Source of the DNA: Ferrovibrio xuzhouensis
GTDB lineage: Bacteria > Pseudomonadota > Alphaproteobacteria > Ferrovibrionales > Ferrovibrionaceae
NCBI RefSeq assembly: GCF_042648965.1
Contig: NZ_JBHRYJ010000001.1
Span: forward strand, 1,798,001-1,862,000
Reading direction: 5' to 3'
DNA: 64,000 bases
Below, in pieces: positions 1 to 8,147 of the stretch. Each line of letters begins with the position of its first letter. Within the stretch, counting starts at the first letter, position 1. The notes under the pieces are model-generated. The model saw only the letters and a list, made by a program, of their open reading frames with translations. It ran no database searches and had not been told where the DNA came from. The translations under genes and the position numbers were made by a program.

Positions 1-530
1 CTTGTCCCAGAAGGCCCTGTATTCGGCGGACTGCGCATCGGCCGGCGCGACAAACATGCTGTGATGCTTGCCCTTCACCTCGGCGAGGCTGTAGCCGAGC
101 GGTTTGAGGAAATTCTCGTTGGCATCGAGGATGGTGCCGTCGAGGCCGAAGCTGATCACGGCCTGGGCCTTGTCGATGGCGGCGAGCTGGCCCTGGAAAT
201 CGGCGGTCTGCTGTTTCTGCGCGGTGATGTCGGTGGCGAATTTCACCACCTTGACCGGCCGGCCGCGGCGATCGAGCACCGGATTGTAGCTGGCCTGGAT
301 CCAGACTTCGCGTCCGCCCTTGCCGATCCGGCGATACTGCCCGGTGTCGTACTCACCGCGGCGCAGCTTGTCCCAGAAGGCCTTGTATTCGGCGGACTGC
401 GCATCGGCCGGCGCGACAAACATGTTGTGATGCTTGCCCTTCACCTCGGCGAGGCTGTAGCCCATCGCACCGAGGAAATTCTCGTTGGCATCAAGGATGG
501 TGCCGTCGAGGCCGAAGGTGATGACCCCCT
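1..530. repeat. Tandem direct repeat, 366-bp period, encoding PAS units
   Basis: Bases 1-96 match 367-462 with only two mismatches (positions 17 and 58 of the copy). Similarity continues, less perfectly, to about 164/530. The period of 366 bp equals 122 codons, so gain or loss of a unit keeps the reading frame. The left copy is cut by the window edge. Confidence 0.9.
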
Positions 531-600
531 GCGACCGGTTGAGGGCGGTCACCACGCCCTGCAGGTCATTCACTTCTGATTTCGCGGTAAAATGGAACAT
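1..600 (-). CDS. Tandem-PAS sensor protein, probably a chemotaxis receptor (3' end outside window)
   Basis: The visible 200 N-terminal residues start MFHFTAKSEVNDLQG and contain one whole PAS domain (about residues 20-140) and most of a second. Both carry the same run (FGLDGTILDANENFL, then GYSLAEVKGKHH, then MFVAPADAQSAEY). There is no signal peptide or membrane segment in the visible part. In this family such PAS pairs usually precede a methyl-accepting signalling domain, but that part lies beyond base 1, so the receptor role is inference. The ATG at 600 was chosen because a G-rich stretch lies just upstream and the frame closes above it. It sits downstream of, and on the same strand as, the receptor gene at 826-2754. 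The two PAS units are nearly identical in DNA, which implies recent duplication or gene conversion. Confidence 0.8.
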   Translation of the reverse strand, partial: MFHFTAKSEVNDLQGVVTALNRSQGVITFGLDGTILDANENFLGAMGYSLAEVKGKHHNMFVAPADAQSAEYKAFWDKLRRGEYDTGQYRRIGKGGREVWIQASYNPVLDRRGRPVKVVKFATDITAQKQQTADFQGQLAAIDKAQAVISFGLDGTILDANENFLKPLGYSLAEVKGKHHSMFVAPADAQSAEYRAFWDK

Positions 601-825
601 CCAGCGCCCCCATCTAGATAGAGACTGCAGTTTAGGGTCAGCAGGGCGCCGAATACAATTCAGGATATATGCTAACTCTCAAAAATTATCTTTGAAGTGG
701 GCAAGCTTATCGACTGCGGCGGCACCCCCGGATTGTGACAGGAATGCCGGACCGGCCAACCTGAAGGTGGCCGGCGGCCGCGTTTGTCACAGGCCGGAAG
801 AGCAAAGAAACATGGCGGGCGCCGC

Positions 826-2754
826 TCAGCGGGTGCCGGCGTCGGTCTTGAAGAACTGGACCAGCTCGGCGAGCTGGCGGGCCTGGTCGGCGAGCGCCTG
901 GGCCGAGGCCGAGGTCTGCTCGACCAGCGCGCCGTTGCGCTGGGTCATCTCGTCCATCTGGCCGACGGCAGTGTTGATCTGCTCGAGGCCGGTGGCCTGC
1001 TCGCGGCTGGCGGCGGCGATCTCGGCGACGATGTCCGATGCCTTCTTGATCGCGGTGACGATCTCGGTCAGCGACTGGCCGGTGCGGCCGACCAGATCGG
1101 CCCCGGTCTTCACCTGGGCATTGGACTCGGTGATCAGCGCCTTGATGTCCTTCGACGCATTGGCCGACCGTTGCGCCAGCGCGCGCACCTCCTGGGCGAC
1201 CACGGCAAAGCCTTTTCCCGCTTCGCCGGCACGCGCCGCCTCGACCGAGGCGTTGAGTGCCAGCAGGTTGGTCTGGAAGGCGATCTCGTCGATCAGGCCG
1301 ACGATATCGGCGATTTTCTGCGCGCTCTCCTCGATGCGGCGGACGGCGCTGACCGCATCGGCCACCACGCTGCCGCCCTTTTCCGCCGTATCGCGCGCCG
1401 CGGTGGCGAGCTGGTTGGCGGCCTGGGCATTGTCGGCATTCTGCTTCACCGTGGTGGTGATCTCGTGCATCGAGGCGGCCGTCTCCTCGATGCTGGCGGC
1501 CTGGCTTTCCGTGCGTTGCGCCAGGTCCTGGCTGCCGGTCGAGATCTCGCCCGAGGCCTCGCGCACCGCCATCGCGCTGGTGCCGAGCCGGCCGGCGAAA
1601 TCGCGCAGGCGGTCGGTCATGGTGTTGATGTCGGAGACCAGTGCACCGAAGCGGCCGTGATACTGCGCGTCGATCTTGCGCCGCAGGTCGCCGGCGGCCA
1701 GGGCCGAGGTGATGCCGGTCACCGCGCCGAGCACCTCCTCGGTACGCGCCAGCAGGTCGTTGACCGACTGGCCGATGCGCTGCAGCACGCCACCGAGACC
1801 CGCGGTCTCGACCCGGCGCCCGAGGTCGCCCTCGGCGGCGGCCATCACCACCTCGCCGATCACCTGCTGGAAGCGTGCCTCCTGGGCCGCGCGGTCGGCG
1901 GCAAAGCGCGCCCGCTCCGCCTCCTGGTCGCGCTCCATCACCTTCTTCTCAAGCGCATTGGTCTTGAACACCGCGACCGCGCGGGCCATCTCGCCGAGCT
2001 CGTCGCCGCGCTCCTGGAAACCGATCTCGGTCTCGAGGTCATCGGCGGCCAGCCGGCGGGTGACCCCGGTCAGCAGCGGCAGCGGCCGCAGCATGGCACG
2101 CAGCACCAGGAAGGCGATGATGATGCCGGCGACCGCCGCGATGGCAGAGGCCACCAGCACGCCGATGGTGATGCGGTCGGCCAGCACGTCGATGCGCGAT
2201 TTCAGGGCGCCGGCATAGAGGATGCCGATGGTCTTGCCGGCCGGATCGAGGATCGGCTGGTAGATGGTGTAATAATCCTTGCCGAGAATCTTCGCCTCGC
2301 CGAGGAAGGTGCGGCCCTGGCTGACCGGAGCAAAGGCGGCGCTGGTCTTGCCGAGCGGCGTGCCGGTGGCACGGCTGCCGTCATCCTTCTTGATGTTGGT
2401 GGTCTTGCGGATGAAATCCTGCTTGTCATCCTCCCAGCGGAACACCGTGGCGGTCTCGCCGGTCACCGTGCCGATTTCGTCGATCATGTCGTGGCTGGTG
2501 AAATCCGGAATCGTCTTCATCACCAGCCGGGTGACGGTGCCGCCGGCATCGATGGTGAACTGGGTGTCGGGATAGGCTTTGCGCAGCAGCACGGCCGCGG
2601 TGCGCAGGCTGGCGTTCTGGCGCTGGATCACCGTCTGGGCGACATCGCCGCGGATTTCCCAGATTGCCGCCCCGCCGACGCCGAGCGCGGTGAGCAGGAT
2701 GAGCAGGACGGTGACGAGCGTGATCTTGCTGACAAGACCGAGGCGGCTGAGCAT
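826..2754 (-). CDS. Methyl-accepting chemotaxis protein with periplasmic Cache-type sensor
   Basis: This is a membrane chemoreceptor of 642 residues. TM1 lies at about residues 8-30 (ITLVTVLLILLTALGVGG). A periplasmic Cache_3-like domain of about 160 residues follows, with the typical end YYTIYQPILDPAGKTIGILYAG. TM2 is next (about 197-220), then two HAMP-like segments and a long coiled-coil signalling domain. The receptor hairpin tip is clear: IDEIAFQTNLLALNASVEAA then GKGFAVVAQEVRALAQRSA. The protein ends without a CheR/CheB-tethering pentapeptide. The ATG at 2754 has a GGGGAA ribosome site; a longer open frame reaches 2820 but would add 22 polar residues ahead of TM1. The ligand is unknown. 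Confidence 0.92.
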   Translation of the reverse strand: MLSRLGLVSKITLVTVLLILLTALGVGGAAIWEIRGDVAQTVIQRQNASLRTAAVLLRKAYPDTQFTIDAGGTVTRLVMKTIPDFTSHDMIDEIGTVTGETATVFRWEDDKQDFIRKTTNIKKDDGSRATGTPLGKTSAAFAPVSQGRTFLGEAKILGKDYYTIYQPILDPAGKTIGILYAGALKSRIDVLADRITIGVLVASAIAAVAGIIIAFLVLRAMLRPLPLLTGVTRRLAADDLETEIGFQERGDELGEMARAVAVFKTNALEKKVMERDQEAERARFAADRAAQEARFQQVIGEVVMAAAEGDLGRRVETAGLGGVLQRIGQSVNDLLARTEEVLGAVTGITSALAAGDLRRKIDAQYHGRFGALVSDINTMTDRLRDFAGRLGTSAMAVREASGEISTGSQDLAQRTESQAASIEETAASMHEITTTVKQNADNAQAANQLATAARDTAEKGGSVVADAVSAVRRIEESAQKIADIVGLIDEIAFQTNLLALNASVEAARAGEAGKGFAVVAQEVRALAQRSANASKDIKALITESNAQVKTGADLVGRTGQSLTEIVTAIKKASDIVAEIAAASREQATGLEQINTAVGQMDEMTQRNGALVEQTSASAQALADQARQLAELVQFFKTDAGTR

Positions 2755-2887
2755 TGCAATTTCCCCGCGCGAGAACGAAAGGCCGTTTTCGCCAGCCATA
2801 GTAGCGGGTAAATATGACACGAGTGGTTAAAAGCCGGGAATATTGGGGAAAACCGGATTTATCCCCAAACTGGCCCGGTGCGCGGGC

Positions 2888-3109
2888 CTAACTGTCCAGC
2901 GGGGCGTATTTGCCGCTCTGGGCCAGGGTCTGCAGGGTGATCAGCCGTTCCTCGCCGCCGGGCTCGAGTTTGCGGATCGCCACATGCTCGGGCAGATTCG
3001 GCAGGGCGACGATGCGCTCGACCCGCCATCGGGCCTGCGAGCCGCTGGGCAGAAACCGCGAAAACTCGATGAAGACGCTGCCCACCTGGATTGCAGCCAT
3101 CATGGTCAT
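2888..3109 (-). CDS. Small conserved-looking hypothetical protein
   Basis: A 73-residue soluble protein beginning MTMMAAIQVGSVFIEFSRF. It has no recognisable domain; it reads like a small beta-rich protein (VGSVFIEFSRF, ERIVALPNLPEHVAIRKL). The ATG at 3109 is preceded by AGAGG at good spacing. An in-frame ATG at 3166 would add 19 residues with no good ribosome site. It lies upstream of the chemoreceptor on the same strand, with about 130 bp between them. I do not recognise its function. Confidence 0.55.
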   Translation of the reverse strand: MTMMAAIQVGSVFIEFSRFLPSGSQARWRVERIVALPNLPEHVAIRKLEPGGEERLITLQTLAQSGKYAPLDS

Positions 3110-3533
3110 GCCTGCCTCTTTCTCCGTGCCTGTGGTCATCCTCTTTCCTGTGCATGGCCCGTGCATGGGGCCGCAGAGTGGAAGGAAAACTGTCGGGCGG
3201 GACCGATGCCGCCCCCCGGCACCGGTTACTGACGCAAGTTACTGACACGCTCATCCATCTGACGCGGGATGAGAGATACCGGACGGAACAGCCCGGGCCG
3301 GCAAATCAAATCCGGTTCGGCGGACCGGAGCCGGCAGGATCATCCTGCGGCGCTATGGTTAAATATATCTGAATAAAAAAAACCGGAAAACCGGCTTTTT
3401 TGCGCGAATAGTGGGGAAAACGATTGTGCCTGCGGTAGTAAACGGCGCTTTTCCGCCCGGATCGAGGGAATGCGGGGTGCAGGCCTGATGCAGGCCGGGC
3501 GCAGGCAGGATGCAGCATCGGGGGTGCGTGGCG
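3110..3533. other. Intergenic stretch without a supported gene
   Basis: No coding frame here looks real. The stretch holds the T-rich hairpin at 3375-3401 and a run of loosely repeated GCAGGC-type motifs (about 3470-3515) ahead of the tRNA 3' end. It presumably also contains the promoter of the small gene ending at 2888, which I could not pin down. Confidence 0.5.
3375..3401. terminator. Short bidirectional Rho-independent terminator-like hairpin
   Basis: A CCGG-AAAA-CCGG hairpin is flanked by A8 on one side and T6 on the other, so it reads as a terminator on both strands. On the minus strand it lies about 130 bp beyond the end of tRNA-Val and is a plausible terminator for that transcript. 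The stem is short. Confidence 0.5.
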
Positions 3534-3608
3534 TGGTGGGCGGTACAAGGATCGAACTTGTGACCCCTACCATGTCAAGGTAGTGCTCTACCGCTGAGCT
3601 AACCGCCC
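3534..3608 (-). tRNA. tRNA-Val (anticodon GAC)
   Basis: Read on the minus strand, the acceptor stem GGGCGGT pairs with ACCGCCC and CCA is encoded. The D-arm has the usual AGCTCAGCGGTAGAGC pattern. The anticodon stem CTACC/GGTAG closes the loop TTGACAT, giving anticodon GAC. The T-arm carries GTTCGATCC. The length with CCA is 75 nt. Confidence 0.96.
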
Positions 3609-3746
3609 GTGCCACGCAAAAGATGTCCGGGGGTCGACCGGACCGCTGGGCTTTTAATCGCTGCGACGCCGGTTGGCAAGCCCTACCGGGGCCTCCATAA
3701 TCCGCCCCAGTCCCGTTCTCCCGATTGGCCGGAAACCCGTATCCCG

Positions 3747-4673
3747 ATGACCTCAGCAACCTTGCAAGCCCGCGTCCACCGGCCCGATCCGGAATTTCCG
3801 CTCGACCCGCCGATCCGCATCACCCGGCCGGCCGATGCCGGCGTGTCGGTGGCGACCGCCGTGGTGCTGTCCTCGCCGCATTCCGGCGCCATCTATCCGG
3901 CCAGCTTCCGCAATGCCAGCCGGCTCGACGCGCTGTCGCTGCGCCGCTCGGAAGACGCCTTCATCCACGAACTCTACGCCGCCGGCCCCGGGCTCGGCGC
4001 GCCGCTGCTGGAAGCGCTGTTCCCGCGCGCCTACTGCGACCCGAACCGTGCCGCCTGGGAACTCGACCCCGACATGTTCGACGCGCCGCTGCCCGAGCAT
4101 GTGGTCACCGCCAGCAGCAAGATCGGTGCCGGCTTAGGGACCATCGCCCGCGTGGTCGCCGGCGGCATGGAAATCTACAAGGGCAAGATCGCCTTCACCG
4201 AGGCCGAGCGCCGGGTCGAGACCTGCTGGCGGCCCTATCACGACGCGCTCGACGACCTGCTGCAGGACGCGCGCGCCCGCCATGGCGTCGCCCTGCTGCT
4301 CGACTGCCACTCGATGCCCAGCGTCGGCGGCAGCCACCAGCCCGATGCCGGCCAGCGCCGCGCCGACATGGTGATCGGCGATTTCAACGGCGTCAGCTGC
4401 ACGCCGCGGCTGGTGGATCGCGTCGAGGAATACCTGCAGTCCTGCGGCTTCGGCACCACGCGCAACAAGCCCTATGCCGGTGGTTACATCACCCAGCATT
4501 ACAGCCGGCGCGATCGCGGCCAGCATACGCTGCAGCTCGAGATCAACCGCGACCTCTACATGGACGAGGAGCGCATCGCCAAGGCGGGCGGCTTCAGCCG
4601 GGTGCAGGCGGCGATGACCGGGCTGACCGAACTGCTGATCGCCTGCGCCACGCCGGATTTCCTGAACGGCTGA
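3747..4673 (+). CDS. N-formylglutamate amidohydrolase family protein
   Basis: Zn-dependent hydrolase of the HutG/FGase family, 308 residues. Its members remove the formyl group from N-formyl-glutamate, for example in histidine degradation. Characteristic segments are SSPHSGAIYP near the start, RSEDAFIHELY, LLLDCHSMP, and LQLEINRDLYMDE near the end; the His, Glu and Asp residues in these supply the metal site. The ATG at 3747 begins MTSATLQARVHRP and gives the usual family length. No hut genes are adjacent, so the substrate may differ. The next gene starts 4 bp after its stop, which suggests co-transcription. Confidence 0.88.
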   Translation: MTSATLQARVHRPDPEFPLDPPIRITRPADAGVSVATAVVLSSPHSGAIYPASFRNASRLDALSLRRSEDAFIHELYAAGPGLGAPLLEALFPRAYCDPNRAAWELDPDMFDAPLPEHVVTASSKIGAGLGTIARVVAGGMEIYKGKIAFTEAERRVETCWRPYHDALDDLLQDARARHGVALLLDCHSMPSVGGSHQPDAGQRRADMVIGDFNGVSCTPRLVDRVEEYLQSCGFGTTRNKPYAGGYITQHYSRRDRGQHTLQLEINRDLYMDEERIAKAGGFSRVQAAMTGLTELLIACATPDFLNG

Positions 4674-4677
4674 TGGG

Positions 4678-5022
4678 ATGGCAAGCCGCGGCAGATCGCC
4701 TCTCGGACTATCGCTCGCTGCGCTGCTGCTGATCGTTGCCGCCGCACCGTCCGGCCGCGCCGCCGAGGTGGGCGATTCCGCCATCGGCAAGCGGCTGGCG
4801 CAGACCTGGTGCAGTTCCTGCCATGCGATTTCCGGCACCCAGCGGCGCGACAGCGATGTGGCACCGCCGTTTGCCGCCCTGGTCGCCGGACCGCAGGGCC
4901 TGAGCGATGCCCGTCTGCGCGGCTGGCTGCATGACCCGCATCCGCCGATGCAGGGCATCACACTCAGCCGCCAGCAGACCGAGGATATCGTCGCCTACCT
5001 GCGCAGCCTCGCCTCGCACTAG
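4678..5022 (+). CDS. Periplasmic c-type cytochrome, monohaem
   Basis: This 114-residue protein has a signal peptide (hydrophobic LGLSLAALLLIVAAA, likely cleavage after GRA at about residue 28). The single haem motif CSSCH is at 45-49. Met91 in HPPMQGITLS is the likely distal haem ligand, and the C-terminal helix QQTEDIVAYLRSL is typical of class I cytochrome c. It would act in the periplasm as a small electron carrier. It is 4 bp downstream of the amidohydrolase gene. No oxidase or dehydrogenase partner is encoded nearby. Confidence 0.9.
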   Translation: MASRGRSPLGLSLAALLLIVAAAPSGRAAEVGDSAIGKRLAQTWCSSCHAISGTQRRDSDVAPPFAALVAGPQGLSDARLRGWLHDPHPPMQGITLSRQQTEDIVAYLRSLASH

Positions 5023-5034
5023 GCGGGCTGCGCT

Positions 5035-5517
5035 TCAGCCGCCGACGTGATCGAGCGGCAGCGCCGTGGTCTGCTTGATCCGGTGCAGCACGATGGACGA
5101 GCGCACGCTGCGCACGCCGGGAATCCGCAGCACGCGCAAGCTGAGGAAATCGGCGAAGGCTTTCAGGTCGGCCGCGACGATGCGCAGCACGAAATCCGCC
5201 TCGCCGGTGACCGACCAGCAGTCGAGGATTTCCGGCCGCGCCGTCACCGCCTGCTCAAAGCCCTGCACCAGCTCCTCGGCATGACGTTCCAGCGACACAT
5301 TGGAAAACGCCATGACCGTCAGGCCGACCGCTTCCGGCCGCAGCAGCGCGGCATAGCCCGCGATCACGCCGTCGGCCTCCAGCCGGCTCAGCCTGCGGCT
5401 GACCTGGCTGGCGCTGAGCCCCACCGTCTCGGCGAGCGCTGCATTGGGGCTGCGCCCGGCGCGCTGCAGGGCGGCCAGCAGGCGCAGATCGAAGATGTCG
5501 AGATCGGGCGATTGCAT
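5035..5517 (-). CDS. Lrp/AsnC-family transcriptional regulator, divergent from phenylalanine hydroxylase
   Basis: A 160-residue regulator. The winged helix-turn-helix is at about residues 5-60 (LDIFDLRLLAALQRAG, then SASQVSRRLSRLEADGVI). The C-terminal RAM/AsnC ligand domain contains LDCWSVTGEADFVLRIVA. It is transcribed away from the phenylalanine hydroxylase gene; in related bacteria this arrangement usually means the Lrp protein senses an aromatic amino acid and controls the hydroxylase. The ATG at 5517 gives the usual family N-terminus. An ATG at 5541 is also open, and neither has a strong ribosome site. With the 5517 start, the start codon lies inside a palindrome, suggesting autoregulation. 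Confidence 0.88.
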   Translation of the reverse strand: MQSPDLDIFDLRLLAALQRAGRSPNAALAETVGLSASQVSRRLSRLEADGVIAGYAALLRPEAVGLTVMAFSNVSLERHAEELVQGFEQAVTARPEILDCWSVTGEADFVLRIVAADLKAFADFLSLRVLRIPGVRSVRSSIVLHRIKQTTALPLDHVGG

Positions 5518-5551
5518 GCACAGATCATGCAATATTGGCATCAAGATGCAA
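5512..5551. promoter_or_regulatory. Two adjacent palindromes, candidate Lrp operators
   Basis: 5512-5532 is a perfect 7-bp inverted repeat, TTGCATG and CATGCAA separated by 7 bp. 5535-5551 is a near-palindrome, TTGGCATC-aa-GATGCAA. Both lie between the divergent lrp-like and phenylalanine hydroxylase genes, and their TTG-CAT half-sites resemble each other. Lrp-family proteins bind such paired palindromes. Binding is inference. Confidence 0.6.
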
Positions 5552-5652
5552 GAAAATTGATGGAAATGGCGAAAATCAGCACCAGAACGCGCGGATCATG
5601 CAGGCGACCGGGCTTAAGCTGGACACAACGATCCATCAGCCGGGAGGCGACC

Positions 5653-6531
5653 ATGGCGGTCCTTGAGCATCACGCGGATCTGCCGCTGCGTCCGGACTAC
5701 ACGCTCGACCAGCCGCGCCATCTCTATTCCGCCGAAGACCATGCCGTGTGGCGCGACCTGTTCCGCAGGCAGGCGGCGATCCTGCCCGGCCGCGCCTGCG
5801 ACGAATTCCTCACCGGGCTCGCCGGCCTCGGTGTGGCGGCAGATGGCATTCCCGATTTCGAGCGGCTGTCGGATATCCTGGAGAAGACCACCGGCTGGCG
5901 CATCGTCGCGGTGCCGGGCCTGGTGCCCGACGACGTCTTCTTCGGCCATATGGCGGCGCGGCGCTTTCCGGTCACCTGGTGGATCCGCAACCGCGCCCGC
6001 ATCGACTACATCCAGGAACCCGATGTCTTCCACGACATCTACGGCCATGTGCCCTTGCTGATGAACCCGGTGTTCGCCGATTACATGCAGGCCTATGGCA
6101 AGGGCGGTCTGAAGGCGGCCAAGCTCGGCGCGCTGCACCGTCTCGCCCGGCTTTACTGGTACACGGTGGAATTCGGCCTGATCGCACAGGCCGACGGCAG
6201 TTTGCGCATCTACGGCAGCGGCATCCTGTCGTCGAAGACCGAGAGCGTCTTCTGCCTCGACAGCGCGGCGCCGAACCGCATCCGCTTCGACCTGCGCCGC
6301 CTGATGCGCACGAAATACCGCATCGACACCTTCCAGAAGAGCTATTTCGTCATCCGCAGTTTCGACGAACTGTTCGACGCGACGCGACCGGATTTCGCAC
6401 CGCTCTATGCCGGGCTTGCCGCCCTGCCCGACTTCGGCGCCGCCGGGATCGCGCCGGACGATGCCGTGCTCACCCGCGGCACGCTGGATGCGCGCGCTGG
6501 CGGCTGGGAGGCGGAGACGGCCGATGTGTGA
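5653..6531 (+). CDS. phhA: Phenylalanine-4-hydroxylase
   Basis: Iron- and pterin-dependent hydroxylase (292 residues) converting phenylalanine to tyrosine, the usual first step of bacterial phenylalanine breakdown. The metal site is visible: His127 and His132 in DVFHDIYGHVPLL and Glu173 in YWYTVEFGL. The length matches bacterial monomeric PheH enzymes, with no regulatory ACT domain. The ATG at 5653 follows GGGAGG at good spacing. The divergent Lrp-type regulator at 5035-5517 and the palindromes between them are the likely control system. No pterin dehydratase gene (phhB) is adjacent. Confidence 0.95.
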   Translation: MAVLEHHADLPLRPDYTLDQPRHLYSAEDHAVWRDLFRRQAAILPGRACDEFLTGLAGLGVAADGIPDFERLSDILEKTTGWRIVAVPGLVPDDVFFGHMAARRFPVTWWIRNRARIDYIQEPDVFHDIYGHVPLLMNPVFADYMQAYGKGGLKAAKLGALHRLARLYWYTVEFGLIAQADGSLRIYGSGILSSKTESVFCLDSAAPNRIRFDLRRLMRTKYRIDTFQKSYFVIRSFDELFDATRPDFAPLYAGLAALPDFGAAGIAPDDAVLTRGTLDARAGGWEAETADV

Positions 6532-6559
6532 CCGGCGCCGCCTCCACGCAGCGGCGGGA

Positions 6560-7936
6560 TTATTGCCCCTTCAGGTCCAGCGATGCGCTCTTGCCGCTGA
6601 AGGTGCCGGTCACCAGCACCGGCACCTGGTAGGTGGCGGCGACCGAACCGGCGGCTTCGACGAGAATCGCGCGCGGGCCAACCGGGGTGACCTTCAGGCC
6701 GGTGACGCTCGATTGCAGCACCGCACTGAAGGCATCGTTCTTGCCACCGCCCTTGATCTGGATGACCTGGCTGGTGCCGGGTTTTACCACCGCCGGGCTT
6801 ACCGGGGCGAAGGTGATGTCGGCGGTGACCATGTCCGGCGCCAGGAAGGCGCAGGGCGCGAGATTGAAGCTGGCCGGCGCCGTACTGATCTTGGAATTCA
6901 GGAGGTCGACGATTGCCGCCTTGTTCTTCATATCTGCTACGGCGCTGGCGATGGCAGCAGTTTTCCGGGCGAGCGTATCGGCGTCGATATCCGTCGGTGG
7001 AGGCGGGGCCGGCAGGACGCTGTTGATCTTCGGTCCGTTTGCAGGCGCCGGAGCCGGTGCCGCGCCGCCGCCGGCATCAGCCAGTTTGGCGCCGCTGCCG
7101 CCGGGAAGACTGCCGGTGCCGAAACCGGGCACAGACTGCAGTACCGAGAAATACTGCTCGAGGCTGGGGCGGCGTGTCATGATCTGCTGGCTGAGCTGGT
7201 TGTCGACCGCGACCAGCGCCGGCAGGATCGAGTTGGCGAGATCCGGCTGGACGGCAATGCGCAGTTCGGCATCGCTGCGGATCTTGTCGGCCGCCTCGCG
7301 GCCAGCGTTTGCCGTATCGGCCGCCGCCTTGAGTTTGGTGGAATTGCTGCCGGGGTTGCTCCTCGCGATCTGCCAGGCATCCTGCAGCAATCCGTCGAGC
7401 GTGGTGATGGCGCCGTGCAGTGATGTCTTGCGGGTTTCCAGCATCGCATAGCTGCCGGCTGCGGGGCTGATCGTCGCGTCGATGCAGTTCAGCGCCACGA
7501 TGCCGGCGAGATAGGCTTCGTCATAGCCCCGCTCGGTGGAGAGCTGGCCAATGCCATAGGCGAGGCCGGCGCCGCCGACGCCGGCGAGAATCAGATCGGT
7601 ATTGGCGCCATAGGCAGCGCCGATGCCGGCGGTGGCCAGGCCGCCGAAGGTCAGCAGTCCGAGCGCAGTGCGGGCGGTTTCCTGGCGCTTGATGCGGCTG
7701 TAGAGGTCCCGCTTCTTGACGACCACCCTGGCCTTGACCTCGGCCACGGTCTGGAAGGCGGTAGGGCTGTCGGCATCTTCCTGGCCGATCGGGACCGTGG
7801 ACGTCGTCATGTCCGGTATTGCCGAACAGCCGCCGAGCAGGGCCAGGACCGCGAAGGCCGCGACAGTCCGTCGCGGCCCCGCGACGATAGAAATTTCCTC
7901 CGGCGCCGCGCGCCGAATACCACTGCAGCCAGCCAT
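6560..7936 (-). CDS. Putative lipoprotein of unknown function
   Basis: 458 residues with a hydrophobic N-terminal segment (TVAAFAVLALLGG) ending in Cys37, a lipobox-like LGGC, so it is probably a lipoprotein. The middle has alternating helical segments and two Gly/Ala-rich stretches (LGLLTFGGLATAGIGAAYG and ILAGVGGAGLAYGIGQL) that could insert in a membrane. A Pro/Ala-rich linker lies around residues 275-310. The last about 100 residues are beta-rich and Ig-like (FAPVSPAVVKPGTSQVIQI). The ATG at 7936 follows a strong GGGGGG ribosome site. It converges with phhA. I do not recognise the family. Confidence 0.75.
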   Translation of the reverse strand: MAGCSGIRRAAPEEISIVAGPRRTVAAFAVLALLGGCSAIPDMTTSTVPIGQEDADSPTAFQTVAEVKARVVVKKRDLYSRIKRQETARTALGLLTFGGLATAGIGAAYGANTDLILAGVGGAGLAYGIGQLSTERGYDEAYLAGIVALNCIDATISPAAGSYAMLETRKTSLHGAITTLDGLLQDAWQIARSNPGSNSTKLKAAADTANAGREAADKIRSDAELRIAVQPDLANSILPALVAVDNQLSQQIMTRRPSLEQYFSVLQSVPGFGTGSLPGGSGAKLADAGGGAAPAPAPANGPKINSVLPAPPPPTDIDADTLARKTAAIASAVADMKNKAAIVDLLNSKISTAPASFNLAPCAFLAPDMVTADITFAPVSPAVVKPGTSQVIQIKGGGKNDAFSAVLQSSVTGLKVTPVGPRAILVEAAGSVAATYQVPVLVTGTFSGKSASLDLKGQ

Positions 7937-8147
7937 GATTCCCCCCGGTCAGCACATTATACGTGCGATGTCAGGATTGGCTCGTTCTATAGTTGTGAGT
8001 CAACAGGTATGGTTTCTCACCGCGGAACGGTACGGCAACCATAGGTTGGTTATCGGCCGGGGCCGCTGCGGCTGGACCAGCCGCCCTCTGCGCGTTCTGA
8101 TAGCGCTTCCCTGCCTCGCCCCCCGCCCCGCCAGAAGGAAGCTTCCC

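Noticed and set aside
752..774. Hairpin between the two chemotaxis genes
   Set aside because: The stem CCGGCCAACC/GGTGGCCGG is imperfect and lacks a T-run on the minus strand, so it is not called a terminator.
784..2811. A long open frame of about 675 codons on the plus strand
   Set aside because: It lies antisense to the clear chemoreceptor gene. Its translation is the His/Gly/Arg-rich type produced by the complement of high-GC coding DNA, with no domain.
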